From assembly GCA_016192145.1 (NCBI GenBank), contig JACPUT010000008.1:248001-312000 (forward strand): a stretch of DNA of 64,000 nt, given 5' to 3'. The DNA is from Acidobacteriota bacterium. GTDB lineage: Bacteria; Acidobacteriota; Holophagae; Holophagales; Holophagaceae. A program made the translations under genes and the position numbers. Below are positions 1 to 10,991 of the stretch, piece by piece. Every line of letters begins with the position of its first letter. Within the stretch, counting starts at the first letter, position 1. The notes beneath the pieces were generated by a model. It saw only the letters and a program-made list of their open reading frames with translations. It had not been told where the DNA came from and did no database searches.

Positions 1-2688
<2,688 letters not shown>

Positions 2689-2766
2689 GGCCAGAATGGA
2701 CTGGTCTACACCTGGAGAAGGGCACACACTATTCCCATCGCGATGCCATTTCTGGAATTCGCCCCC

Positions 2767-2946
2767 ATGACCACACTCACCCTCGCGCAGATCCTTCAAG
2801 CCTATGGCCCGAAAGTGGCCGGGAGGGCTTCGTCCAAACGCAGAGATCCTGTGGAGCGGGGTTTGCTGCTGAAGGCCGGCGATGCCCAGGCGAAACGAGA
2901 AGACCCTGCCCTGATCAAAAAAGCAGGGGAGAGGCCCAAACCTTGA
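2767..2946 (+). CDS. Small basic protein, first gene of a nucleotidyltransferase pair
   Basis: A 59-residue, lysine/arginine-rich protein that I do not recognise. The ATG at 2767 is preferred over an in-frame ATG at 2743 because neither has a strong ribosome site and the residues from MTTLTLAQIL onward look like a normal amphipathic N-terminus. Its TGA stop (2944-2946) overlaps the TTG start of the next gene, and an AGGGGAGAGG ribosome site for that gene lies inside its 3' end, so the two are translationally coupled. It sits between two copies of the mfd 3' end. By analogy with two-gene nucleotidyltransferase modules it may be a partner or antitoxin-like protein, but that is inference only. 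Confidence 0.6.
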   Translation: MTTLTLAQILQAYGPKVAGRASSKRRDPVERGLLLKAGDAQAKREDPALIKKAGERPKP

Positions 2947-3599
2947 CAGTCGCGCTCGATTCCAGGGACTTCGCACCCTTTCCGTTCCACGTGCCAAGGC
3001 CATTGATTCGGGCCTTCTCGCAGCTAGGGGTGGAGCCTGTGTTGGTCGGCGGGGCGGTGGTTGAAGTGTGGACCGGCGAGCGCGAGGGCGTGTTCAAGAC
3101 AATGGATCTGGATTTCGTGGGACCAGAAGTACTCACCGCCCATCGCATTCACTTGCTCCACCTCGAGGGCGTCGAAGGTGGTGAGGTGATCGGGTCGAGG
3201 CACCTCCTGATCGAGGGGATCCCCGTGGAGTTTCCGACGGGACCGCTTGGGATCGGCGACGCATACTTAAATCTCAGAGATGCGACCCTGCAAATTCCCA
3301 CGCGGGAGGGCGATCAGATCCGGTGCCTCAGGCCTGAGGCCTGCGTGCTCGACCGCCTGGCTACCGTGGCCTCAGAGTTCGGGCACTTCGAGCAATACAT
3401 CCAAGCCCTGGCGGTCGCAGTGGCGCAAAGCAATCAGCCGGGGTGGTCGGATTCCTGGATTGAGGCCCTTTCGAAGCAGGCCCGACTCCATCGTCTTTGG
3501 GCCTTCATGCGACAGGAACTGGAATCCGGTCAGCCTCAGGCTGAACGCCTCGATGAGGCCATGAGCCTCGGGTGGGACCCCCTGGGGTATAGAGGCTGA
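2943..3599 (+). CDS. Nucleotidyltransferase-fold protein (AbiEii/MNT-like)
   Basis: A 218-residue protein. Near residues 33-60 it has the pattern LVGGAVVEVWTG then KTMDLDFVG, which is the GG...DxD signature of the polymerase-beta-type nucleotidyltransferase fold; a third acidic residue may be the Glu of IPVEFPTG. These proteins transfer nucleotides to a protein or RNA target, and many are halves of toxin-antitoxin or abortive-infection pairs. The TTG at 2943 is chosen because it overlaps the upstream TGA as TTGA and has AGGGGAGAGG 12-20 bases before it. The longer open frame back to 2667 overlaps mfd and reads as noncoding. The module lies exactly between the two mfd 3'-end repeats, which suggests horizontal acquisition. 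Substrate and partner are unknown. Confidence 0.75.
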   Translation: MTVALDSRDFAPFPFHVPRPLIRAFSQLGVEPVLVGGAVVEVWTGEREGVFKTMDLDFVGPEVLTAHRIHLLHLEGVEGGEVIGSRHLLIEGIPVEFPTGPLGIGDAYLNLRDATLQIPTREGDQIRCLRPEACVLDRLATVASEFGHFEQYIQALAVAVAQSNQPGWSDSWIEALSKQARLHRLWAFMRQELESGQPQAERLDEAMSLGWDPLGYRG

Positions 3600-3602
3600 A
3601 TA

Positions 3603-4024
3603 AGGCCCAGCTGGGCCGCCGCTGGATGGATCAGGCCAGCGAGCGCCTGGTGGCCTTCAAGCGCGTGAGCCGCCTCAAGGACCTCCGCGACCTCGAGCTC
3701 TACAAGCTCGACCTCGAGGATCGCTTCGGCCAGATCCCCACCGATGACGACGAAACCCGCCGCTTCTTCGAACTCGTCAAAGTCCGCATCCTCGCCCAGC
3801 ACCTCGCCGTCAGCGAAGTGGGCCTCAGCCAATCCAAGCTCCGCCTCAAGCTCAGCCCCCAGACGCCCGTCAACCCCGCCAAGCTCATGGTCTGGGTCAG
3901 CCAGCAGAAGGGCGCGACCCTCACGCCCGATGGGGCGGTGCTGTTGCCCTCCGTCGGGACGCAGGATGGACCCATCCTCCAGGCCCAGCAGGTGCTGGAG
4001 GGGTGGAAGGGGTTGGTGGGGTAG
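3603..4024 (+). pseudogene. Duplicated 3' end of mfd, copy 2
   Basis: This segment repeats the last 422 bases of mfd, including its stop codon. Read in the mfd frame it encodes the last 140 or so residues with only three conservative changes (Tyr to Phe, Ala to Ser, Met to Leu), while about 14 other differences are synonymous or neighbouring. That pattern means the copy diverged while it was part of a working gene and not as a relic after duplication. It is either the displaced original terminus or the terminus of a related strain's mfd brought in with an insertion. An internal ATG at 3626 could start a 132-residue fragment, but there is no convincing ribosome site, so expression is unlikely. 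Confidence 0.93.
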
Positions 4025-4030
4025 ATTCCC

Positions 4031-5221
4031 CTATTTCTTGCCGCGTCGTTGGAATTGGATCTCCGCCCAATACGCTGGAGAGATTGGCCCGACGGTGAAT
4101 CGGTAGGAGTCCATCAGGGCACGGGCGGCGGGTTCGTCTTCCGCCTTCGGGACTACGATGGTCAGCACCACAAGCCCTTTGGGGTTCGGCGTGGTGAGGA
4201 TGAATTGGGTGCCTTCCTTCCCGATCTCCCCTAAGCGCATCTTCCAGGAATAGAAGGCCCGTGGGGTGCCATCCAGGCTCCGGCCTTCTGTGAACGCCTG
4301 TTCAGAAATGACGGGCGGGGGCAAATTCTGGCTTTTGAAGCTCCCTTTGATGAAGTTGGTTTCCCAGAGGAAATGGGCTTCCGCGCGCTTTCGGGCGGAA
4401 GCTTCGACCCTTTCAAGAAACTGTGAGTCCTCAACCAGAAACCACTGCACCAGAAGGGGGCCGATCCAGAAGGAGGGATTCGGTGATTGGGAGCCATCTT
4501 CCGTGGTCGCAATTCGAAATGATGGGCCAAAGAACTGGGCGGATACGCTCACAGGCCCATCAGTGATGACCCCGCGGTAGCCACCATAAATCTCTTGGAA
4601 CGATGTCTCACCATTCGTTGGAAGGGGCCCAGGGTTGAGATCGGCGGGTGCTGAGGAAGACGGATCAAAGGCGGCGGAATTCAGCCAAGCCCAAAAATCA
4701 TCCTCGACCGCCCCTAGTACGGTGTCTGTGGAATCACACATGACTTGAAGCCCATGGGCTCCCTGGACCTGGAAGCCGCAAAGGATGTGATGGGTATAGC
4801 CTCCATATTCCACCGTTCCGCGGGCAACCAAGGTATTCCCCCGGATGCCTCTCTGCAGCCCACTCAAGCTGGTGTTGTCCAATTGGCGGCGGGCGAATTC
4901 ATAGGCACTGATGCCTTCCTCGCCGAAGCTCAAAAGCATCGCTGACATGACCGGTTTGACCTCGATGCCACGGGGGTCCTTGATCGGATCGCGCATCAGA
5001 CCGTAGGCAACGACGCCAGGTTTGGGTTTATCGGTGATTTGGAAGGGGTGCCAATGGGCGGGGTCGGGGTTGCAAAGCTGGGCTTTGGCTTTGCCCAACA
5101 AGAGCACCGGAAGTTTCTCTGAGGATTTGACCGAGGTGGACTGGCTCCAAGTCGGTAGAGAGGAAAGGCAAAGGAGGGAGGCCAAAAACAATCGGATCAC
5201 GTTCAACCTCTTGATGGGCAT
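4031..5221 (-). CDS. Secreted protein of unknown function
   Basis: A 396-residue protein with a clear Sec signal peptide: basic MPIKRLNVIR, a hydrophobic core of about 14 residues and a probable cleavage after PTWSQ. The mature part has no motif I recognise. It is a mixed alpha/beta sequence with several aromatic and glycine patches and ends in a basic tail. It is convergent with the second mfd terminus (7 bases apart) and divergent from the MFS gene (98 bases between starts). No strong ribosome site precedes the ATG. It lies in the segment bounded by mfd-end copies 2 and 3, so it may belong to an acquired block. Confidence 0.8.
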   Translation of the reverse strand: MPIKRLNVIRLFLASLLCLSSLPTWSQSTSVKSSEKLPVLLLGKAKAQLCNPDPAHWHPFQITDKPKPGVVAYGLMRDPIKDPRGIEVKPVMSAMLLSFGEEGISAYEFARRQLDNTSLSGLQRGIRGNTLVARGTVEYGGYTHHILCGFQVQGAHGLQVMCDSTDTVLGAVEDDFWAWLNSAAFDPSSSAPADLNPGPLPTNGETSFQEIYGGYRGVITDGPVSVSAQFFGPSFRIATTEDGSQSPNPSFWIGPLLVQWFLVEDSQFLERVEASARKRAEAHFLWETNFIKGSFKSQNLPPPVISEQAFTEGRSLDGTPRAFYSWKMRLGEIGKEGTQFILTTPNPKGLVVLTIVVPKAEDEPAARALMDSYRFTVGPISPAYWAEIQFQRRGKK

Positions 5222-5319
5222 GGATTCAGTTTGACCGATCAGTTGGTCATCTCAAGATCAACCCAAAGCCCGCGGGAACGCCATCCAGTACAGTAAAGCC
5301 CTCGGGGAGGGCCCATGCC

Positions 5320-6555
5320 GTGATTCGCACTGATGGGGAACTCCGGGATCCCGACGTCTCCCTTCTCTTCGCCACGCGGGCGCTGCGGATGTTCGCCTAC
5401 GGATTCCTCTCCGTGGTGTTGGTGCTCTACCTCGCCGGATTGGGCTTCAGCGAGGGGCGCATCGGCCTGCTGCTCACCCTCACGCTGGTGGGCGATGCGC
5501 TCATCTCCCTCTGGATCACCCTCCGCGCCGATCGCGTGGGCCGGAAGCGCATGCTCCTGCTGGGCTCGGCCCTCATGGTGGGAGCGGGAGTGCCCTTCGC
5601 GCTCAGCGGGCATTTCGGGGTCCTGCTCCTGGCGGCCACCCTCGGAGTCATCAGCCCTTCGGGCCACGAAGTGGGCCCCTTCCTGGCCCTGGAGCAGGCG
5701 GCCCTCGCCCAGGTGATCCCGGAGGAGCGGCGGACGGCCGCCTTCGCCTGGTACAACCTCACGGGCTCCTTCGCCACGGCGGTGGGCGCCCTGGCGGGAG
5801 GCTGGACGGCCCAGGTCCTCCAATCCTCGGGCGTGGCCCCCGTGGCCAGCTACCGGGTCGTGATCATCGCCTACGCGATCACGGGGGTGGCCCTCGCGGC
5901 CCTGTTCTTCCGGATCTCGGCGGCCGTGGAGGCACCTCCCTCTCGCGAGGTCTCGCGGTTCGGATTGCACCGGTCCAAGGGCGTGGTGCTGCGCCTGTCC
6001 GCCCTCTTCTCCCTGGATGCCTTCGCGGGTGGCTTCGTCATCCAAAGCCTCATCGCCTACTGGTTCCACCAGCGCTTCGGCGCCTCGCCGGGCCTGCTGG
6101 GCTCCATCTTCTTCGCGGCCAACCTGCTGGCGGGCCTCTCCTCCCTCTACGCCGTGCGCCTGGCCGCGCGCATCGGCCTGATCCGCACCATGGTGTTCAC
6201 GCACATCCCCTCCAACGTGCTGCTGATCCTCGTGCCCCTGATGCCGAACCTCCCCCTGGCCATCGCCGTGCTGCTCCTCCGCTTCAGCATTTCGCAAATG
6301 GACGTCCCCACCCGCCAGGTCTACACGATGCATGTGGTGGCGCCGGATGAACGCTCGGCAGCTGCTGGAGTCACGGGCATCGCCCGCACGACGGGGGCCT
6401 CCCTTTCACCGGTGCTGGCGGGGCAGCTCCTGGCGATTCCGGGTCTGGCGGGAGTGCCGTTTTTCCTGGCCGGAGGTTTGAAGGTCCTATATGACTTGCT
6501 GTTGTACCGGGGATTCAAGGCTTCGGACCTTGGCGCAGGGTGCGGGAAGACCTGA
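5320..6555 (+). CDS. Major facilitator superfamily transporter
   Basis: A 411-residue inner-membrane protein with about 12 hydrophobic helices. The cytoplasmic loop after helix 2 reads ADRVGRKRML, the MFS signature between helices 2 and 3. It probably exports or imports a small molecule by proton antiport or symport; the substrate cannot be predicted. The start is GTG at 5320, supported by GGGGAGG nine bases upstream. An ATG at 5315 is out of frame and closes after two codons, so it may act as a tiny leader. The gene is divergent from the secreted protein at 4031-5221. Its end is followed by a decayed mfd-terminus remnant. Confidence 0.9.
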   Translation: MIRTDGELRDPDVSLLFATRALRMFAYGFLSVVLVLYLAGLGFSEGRIGLLLTLTLVGDALISLWITLRADRVGRKRMLLLGSALMVGAGVPFALSGHFGVLLLAATLGVISPSGHEVGPFLALEQAALAQVIPEERRTAAFAWYNLTGSFATAVGALAGGWTAQVLQSSGVAPVASYRVVIIAYAITGVALAALFFRISAAVEAPPSREVSRFGLHRSKGVVLRLSALFSLDAFAGGFVIQSLIAYWFHQRFGASPGLLGSIFFAANLLAGLSSLYAVRLAARIGLIRTMVFTHIPSNVLLILVPLMPNLPLAIAVLLLRFSISQMDVPTRQVYTMHVVAPDERSAAAGVTGIARTTGASLSPVLAGQLLAIPGLAGVPFFLAGGLKVLYDLLLYRGFKASDLGAGCGKT

Positions 6556-6640
6556 GGCGCCCAGGATCCCCTCGCAGGGAATGGCCGCTGAGCGCGAGGG
6601 TCGCCGCCCCTCCCCTGGACGGATGCGGGTCCGCATCGTC

Positions 6641-6740
6641 GGCCGGATGGAGAGGTGCCAATGCCCTCCGTGGAGATGCAGAATGGGCCCGTCCTTCAGC
6701 CGCGGCAGGCGCTGGAGAAGGAAGGGGTTGGTGGCACAGG
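6641..6740 (+). pseudogene. Third, decayed copy of the mfd 3' end
   Basis: Read in frame from 6643, the translation contains PDGEVPMPSVEMQNGPVL and continues QPRQALE, against PDGAVLMPSVGTQDGPIL and QAQQVLE at the end of Mfd. At the nucleotide level, the 57 bases from ATGCCCTCCGT agree at about 46 positions (roughly 80%). Just after CTGGAG a 2-base deletion shifts the frame, removing the mfd stop while keeping the GGAAGGGGTTGGTGG tail. No convincing similarity extends upstream of about 6641. It is older and more degraded than copy 2 and lies between the convergent MFS and globin genes. Confidence 0.85.
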
Positions 6741-6762
6741 CGGGTCCCCTTGGGGGCTTTAC

Positions 6763-7215
6763 CTACTTCTTCGCGATCTTCACGATGTCGGGTTTGGCGG
6801 CGCCCACGGCTGCGAACAGCTCTTTTTGCTCGGCGTCGGGCACCTTGTAGTGGTCCAGGCACTGCTTGAAGATCAGCACCATTTCGTCCCACTCCCTTTC
6901 GGTGATGCCCAGGTGGTCGTGGGACTCCTTCATGGTGCGGCCGTTGTAGCGCTCGGGGCCGCCCGCGAGCTGGCAGACGAGGGTTGTGACTTGGTACTTC
7001 AGGCCGGGAAGGGGCACTCGCTCCCGCGCTTCGCGGATGGCGGGGTTGGCATTCAGGATTCCGTCGCCTGATAGGCGGTTGATGAAGTCGTCCACCACCA
7101 CGGAGATGGGGTAAGCCCCTCCCAGACGTTCATAGAGGGATTTCTGCGGTTTCCCCTGGGCGAAGGCGGGGAGGGCCAGGAGGAGGGTCAGGAGGGTGAC
7201 GCGAGGGACACGCAT
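6763..7215 (-). CDS. Exported group I truncated haemoglobin
   Basis: A 150-residue globin of the 2-over-2 truncated family. After an N-terminal signal peptide (about residues 1-20, cleavage near AFAQ) come SLYERLGGAYPI, typical of helix A/B, and YNGRTMKESHDHLGI. In the latter, His99 aligns with the proximal haem ligand (F8). Family members bind O2 or NO and often act in NO dioxygenation. The signal peptide places this one in the periplasm, which is unusual because most family members are cytoplasmic. The start is supported by AGGAG seven or so bases upstream. The gene is monocistronic and convergent with the MFS gene. Confidence 0.9.
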   Translation of the reverse strand: MRVPRVTLLTLLLALPAFAQGKPQKSLYERLGGAYPISVVVDDFINRLSGDGILNANPAIREARERVPLPGLKYQVTTLVCQLAGGPERYNGRTMKESHDHLGITEREWDEMVLIFKQCLDHYKVPDAEQKELFAAVGAAKPDIVKIAKK

Positions 7216-7379
7216 GGAAACTCCTATAGGGGGGCATTCAGGGCACCCAAAATAGGCCGGATCCAGGCGTGCGGTAGCTAGGCTAAATAAAATTTAACCA
7301 AGTGGAAGCAGCGATAATTTCAGACGACATTGCCTGGTTTGGCCTCCCGGATCGGCTGGAACCCGAGCCGATCCAGGGG

Positions 7380-8840
7380 CTACACCGTCAACGGCGGCCC
7401 CCCCGGGCTGCTCGGATCATGGGGCAGGCTCCCCCGCGGGCTGCGCAGGTACACGTAGGGCGTGGCGTGCAGGAAGTTGCTCACCCTTGAGGTGTACACG
7501 TCCGCATAGCGCTCGATCTGCCGGGCCAGGTGGCTCTTGTCGTTGCCGGCGCGGGTGAGGAGGCCCCAGCGGGGGTTGAGCAGCTCCGTGGCGGCTTGGG
7601 CGAGGGGGGCGATTTCAGTGTCGAGGGAGGTGAGCTTGGCCTTGAGCTCCTGGATGCGGGCGTCGAGGGTGGCGTTGTCCTCCGGGCAGGCGGGGCCGTA
7701 GCCGGCTTTGCGGCGCTGGAGATCGAGGCGGGCGCGGGAGACCTGGGCTTCCAGTTCCTCCTTGAGGGTCATCAGCTCGGCGAGGTGGGCTTCGGTGTCC
7801 TTGAAGCCCTCCAGGGCCTCCACCTCGGCTTCCAGTTCCCGGAGCACGAGGGCGGTGCGCCAGCGGAGGCGGCGCTTGGTCATGTGCACGTCGCCGAACA
7901 TGTGGTCGCCCACGTAGAGCACCTGATCGCCGGCGAGGCCCAGGTCGCGCTCCACCTGCACGGCGCTGCCGCCGAGGTAGATGCCGCCCGTCTTCAGGGG
8001 GCCCACGAGGGGTTTCAGGAGGCCGGCCTCATCCACCACTTCGAAGAAGGGGCCGCGTTCCATGAAGAAGGCGGGCTTGCGGGCGCTGACGATGATGTAG
8101 TCGAAGAGGTCGCGCCAGGTCATGCCCGCGGGCAGGTAGCGATCGTAGGCGTAGCTCATGAGCGGCGCGGTGTAGGCCCACTCGGAGTTGGTGATGAGGA
8201 GCAGGCGCTTGCCCGCGGCCCGCTGATCCAGCAGGGCCAGGGCGGCCTCGGGATCGAGGATCACGTATTTCTCGGGGGCCTGCAGGATCTCGGCCTTGAG
8301 GCGGCCCTCGATGTGCTGGGCCTCGATGCGTTTGCGCACGTGGTCGTAGACTTCGGCGGGCGTGCGGGCACCCGGGAGCTGGCCCGCCTCGAAGAGATCC
8401 ATGAGTTGCGCGAAGAGGCAGCCCTCGGAAAGGGAGAACACGGTGTTGAGGAAGATCCAGCGGGGGTCGGAGAGCTCCACGAGGGTCTGGGCGTATTCGT
8501 CGCGCTGCTCGGCGAAGCTCAGGGGCCGCGTGCCGCGCAGGGCCCGCTTCACGAATCCGAAGCGGTTGGCCTTCACGAGGTTGCCCGTCTGCAGATCGAG
8601 GATGAGGCCCCGCGCCACCATCTCGGGGTCGAAGCGCAGCTCGGCCACGGGCCAGCCCGCATCCAGGAAGGAGGCCCGGGCCAGCTCGTAGACGCGCTCC
8701 TCGAAGGCCTCCGCGTGGTAGTCCACGAGGGTGTAGTCCATGTCGTAGCCGATGGCCTTGAGGGACCGGAAATTCAGCGTGCGGTTGCAGAAGACGCTGC
8801 GGCTGCGGGGGATGGGGGAGGCGGGGATGGTGTCGGACAT
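7380..8840 (-). CDS. HAD-superfamily 5'-nucleotidase (IMP/GMP-type)
   Basis: A 486-residue protein of the cytosolic purine 5'-nucleotidase (NT5C2-like) family, which hydrolyses IMP or GMP to the nucleoside. The HAD motif I sits near residue 33 as GYDMDYTLVDY (DxDxT nucleophile). Motif II is LLLITNSEW, and motif III/IV is around LYVGDHMFGDV. A long charged coiled-coil region spans about residues 330-440, as is usual for the bacterial branch of this family. The gene stands alone; upstream of it lies inverted-repeat element A. Confidence 0.9.
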   Translation of the reverse strand: MSDTIPASPIPRSRSVFCNRTLNFRSLKAIGYDMDYTLVDYHAEAFEERVYELARASFLDAGWPVAELRFDPEMVARGLILDLQTGNLVKANRFGFVKRALRGTRPLSFAEQRDEYAQTLVELSDPRWIFLNTVFSLSEGCLFAQLMDLFEAGQLPGARTPAEVYDHVRKRIEAQHIEGRLKAEILQAPEKYVILDPEAALALLDQRAAGKRLLLITNSEWAYTAPLMSYAYDRYLPAGMTWRDLFDYIIVSARKPAFFMERGPFFEVVDEAGLLKPLVGPLKTGGIYLGGSAVQVERDLGLAGDQVLYVGDHMFGDVHMTKRRLRWRTALVLRELEAEVEALEGFKDTEAHLAELMTLKEELEAQVSRARLDLQRRKAGYGPACPEDNATLDARIQELKAKLTSLDTEIAPLAQAATELLNPRWGLLTRAGNDKSHLARQIERYADVYTSRVSNFLHATPYVYLRSPRGSLPHDPSSPGGPPLTV

Positions 8841-8900
8841 GGATGGAAGGATGGTCCCAGCAAATGGGTGCGACGTGCACAGGATGTGAAAGGAATAGGT

Positions 8901-9110
8901 TTAACAGGGATGGAGGGGATGAAGGGGATGGCTAGGCCTTGATGCCGACTCGATCGAGTCATTGTGAATTTGGCTGCTTTCCTTCGGCCCTGTGCTATGG
9001 CCATCCGGGCCTACGGCCCCTGATCCAGCCAGGCTGGATCAGCCTCCCTGGGAGGGGATGGCCACGGGTGGGTCGGCGCCCATCCCCTTTATCCCCTCCA
9101 TCCCTGTTAA
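8901..9110. repeat. Intergenic inverted-repeat element A (GGATGRAG units)
   Basis: Arms 8901-8931 and 9080-9110 are 31 bases each and complementary with one mismatch. Each arm is made of three degenerate copies of an eight-base unit, GGGATGRA. The 148-base interior holds more perfect palindromes: GACTCGATCGAGTC at 8947-8960, GGGCC-TAC-GGCCC near 9008, and a ten-pair stem with a three-base loop at 9020-9042. It lies between the 3' end of the DUF488 gene and the 5' end of the nucleotidase gene. This accounts for nearly all of the 289 bases without a gene at 8841-9129. Confidence 0.85.
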
Positions 9111-9129
9111 TTGTCTTTTCTGTTTGAGA

Positions 9130-9519
9130 CTAGGGAGCCATCTCCGCACCAGCTTCCGTCAGCATGGCTCGCAACACGCTCCGATGGCATCGCGCCTCGT
9201 CCTCGCAGTAGCAGCCCACCGAAAGATCCGTGGTCTTCGACAGCGCGGCGAGCAGCGCCAGGGTGTGCTGGGCCTCGGGGCGGGCCAGCTCGGCCTTGAA
9301 GGCGCGGGCGAAGGCCTTCCAATCGGCGTCGGTTTCCACGGCTTGGCCCTGCTTCATGAGCGCATCGCTGGGCGAGAGGATGGGCAGCCATGTGTCGTAG
9401 TAGTTCCGCGTGCCGAACTCGGCCTTGGGCACGCCCCGGGGCGGGCGGCGCACGGTGCCGATGCGCAGGCCTTCCTTGGGGTGGCGGGGGCTTCCCAAGC
9501 GGACGATGCGCAGGGACAT
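9130..9519 (-). CDS. DUF488 family protein
   Basis: A 129-residue protein. The C-terminal half shows the DUF488 hallmark LSVGCYCEDEARCHRS, with clustered Cys and His residues that suggest a metal or redox site. The N-terminus IVRLGSPR and the segment RNYYDTWLP also fit the family. Its biochemical role is not established. The ATG at 9519 is chosen because GAGGAG lies eight bases before it; an upstream in-frame extension overlaps the divergent KAS III leader and is not needed. The starts of this gene and of the KAS III gene are about 106 bases apart and divergent. Confidence 0.85.
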   Translation of the reverse strand: MSLRIVRLGSPRHPKEGLRIGTVRRPPRGVPKAEFGTRNYYDTWLPILSPSDALMKQGQAVETDADWKAFARAFKAELARPEAQHTLALLAALSKTTDLSVGCYCEDEARCHRSVLRAMLTEAGAEMAP

Positions 9520-9625
9520 GGCGACTCCTCGAGTTTCGTCATTGTCGCTCAAGGGGCCGGGGGAGGGGACTCCTCTTGACCTGAGGTCCAATCCCCCTGG
9601 ATGCTTGCCTCAGGAACCCACGCCC

Positions 9626-10741
9626 ATGACGCATGCTGCCATCACCGGCTGGGGCAAGTGCATGCCCCCGGCCGTCCTTTCCAATGAGGACCTCTCCACC
9701 TTCCTGGAGACCACGGACGAGTGGATCACCACCCGCACGGGCATGAAGGAGCGGCGCATCTCCCACGTCACCGGCGTGGAACTGGCCACCGTGGCCGCGG
9801 CCCGGGCCCTGGCCTGCGCGGGGCTGGAGGCCGCGGACGTGGACCTCATCATCTACGGCAGTTGCAGTGGCACGGAGACGGTGCCCAACAGCGCCTCCGG
9901 CGTGCAGCTGGCCCTGGGCGCCGCGAACGCGGGGGCCATGGACCTCAACACGGCCTGCACGAGTTTCCTCTACGCCCTCACCACGGCCACGGCGATGATC
10001 CGCAGCGGGGCCATCCGCTCGGCGGTGGTCATCGGGGTGGAGCTCATCTCCACCTGCATGGACTGGAGCAACCGCAACGTGGCCGTGCTCTTCGGCGATG
10101 GCGCCGCCGCCGTGGTGCTGCAGGCCTCGGATCAGGAGGAGGGGTTGCTGGGCAGCGTGCTGGGCTGCGACGCCGAGGCCCGCCATATCCTTAGGGTGCG
10201 GGGCATGGGCTGCGGGTACGCGGGGCGCGGCATCAACCTGGGCGACACCCTCTGGGATTTCGATGGACAGGAGATCTTCAAGCGGGCCGTGAAGGCCATG
10301 AGCGCCGCTTCGGAGCGGGTGCTGCGGGAGGCCGGAGTCATGGCGGAGCAGGTGGATCTCGTCGTGCCCCACCAGGCCAACCTCCGGATTATCGAGTCCG
10401 TGGCCAAGTACGCCTTCATCCCCATGGAGAAGGTGTTCCTCACGGTGCGGCGCTACGCCAACATGAGCGCCGCCACGGTGCCCGTGGCCCTCGTGGAGGC
10501 GCTGGAGGCGGGCCGGGTGAAACCGGGCGCCCTGATCCTCATGCCGGCCTTCGGCGGCGGCCTCACCTGGTGCGCGCACCTCGTGAAGTGGGGCCAGCGC
10601 ACGACGCCGCTCGCGGTCAGCGACCGGGAACTGGCGCCGTGCACGCAAACGGCGTTGGAGCTGGTGAACGCGATCCGGGCCCGCCAGGATCCCCATGGGG
10701 CTTCGGCCGCGGGGTTGGCTGGGGCGACTGGGTCAAGATAA
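9626..10741 (+). CDS. fabH: 3-oxoacyl-ACP synthase III (KAS III, FabH-type)
   Basis: A 371-residue condensing enzyme of the thiolase fold, which joins an acyl-CoA starter with malonyl-ACP to open fatty-acid synthesis. The catalytic triad is visible: Cys111 in LNTACTSFL, His249 in VVPHQANLRI and Asn279 in RYANMSAAT. The arginine-containing TTRTGMKERRI segment near residue 36 is also typical. The C-terminus runs about 40 residues past the usual FabH end (LVKWGQ) with a low-complexity Ala/Gly tail. The ATG at 9626 has AGGA nine bases upstream. A family relative acting on other acyl groups cannot be ruled out. The gene is followed by terminator-like element B. Confidence 0.9.
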   Translation: MTHAAITGWGKCMPPAVLSNEDLSTFLETTDEWITTRTGMKERRISHVTGVELATVAAARALACAGLEAADVDLIIYGSCSGTETVPNSASGVQLALGAANAGAMDLNTACTSFLYALTTATAMIRSGAIRSAVVIGVELISTCMDWSNRNVAVLFGDGAAAVVLQASDQEEGLLGSVLGCDAEARHILRVRGMGCGYAGRGINLGDTLWDFDGQEIFKRAVKAMSAASERVLREAGVMAEQVDLVVPHQANLRIIESVAKYAFIPMEKVFLTVRRYANMSAATVPVALVEALEAGRVKPGALILMPAFGGGLTWCAHLVKWGQRTTPLAVSDRELAPCTQTALELVNAIRARQDPHGASAAGLAGATGSR

Positions 10742-10754
10742 GGAAAACCGAAAA

Positions 10755-10850
10755 CCGGTGATGAACAGTGATGAAAAAGGATGAACGGTGATGGTGGGTC
10801 GAGGTGCCATCACCGTCCATCACTGTTCATCACCGGCTTTTTTTGTTTTT
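10755..10850 (+). terminator. Inverted-repeat element B (GATGAAC units) with T-run
   Basis: Arm 10755-10773 is a perfect 19-base complement of 10818-10836, and an inner ten-base stem pairs 10785-10794 with 10807-10816. Arm 1 carries one additional copy of the ten-base GATGAAC-like unit. The second arm is followed by CTTTTTTTGTTTTT, the form of an intrinsic terminator for the KAS III gene. It shares its sequence plan, and the preceding AAAACCGAAA, with element I at 44557-44640. Confidence 0.85.
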
Positions 10851-10991
10851 CCACGGCTTCTCCCTGGCGGCCCGCCCCATCCGCCGCCCTCCCCGGCCCC
10901 GCTCACCGACGCCCATCCGCCATTCGCCGATCCCCGCCCACGGGGGCGATCGACATCGCCCAACCTGGATCATCGGTTGCCGGAGAAGCCC

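Noticed and set aside
8901-9110. Element A as a CRISPR array
   Set aside because: The units are eight-base words in inverted arms; there are no regularly spaced identical repeats with unique spacers and no cas genes.
9410-9625. N-terminal extension of the KAS III gene
   Set aside because: It overlaps the divergent DUF488 gene, reads as basic low-complexity sequence and precedes the conserved N-terminus of the family by 72 residues.
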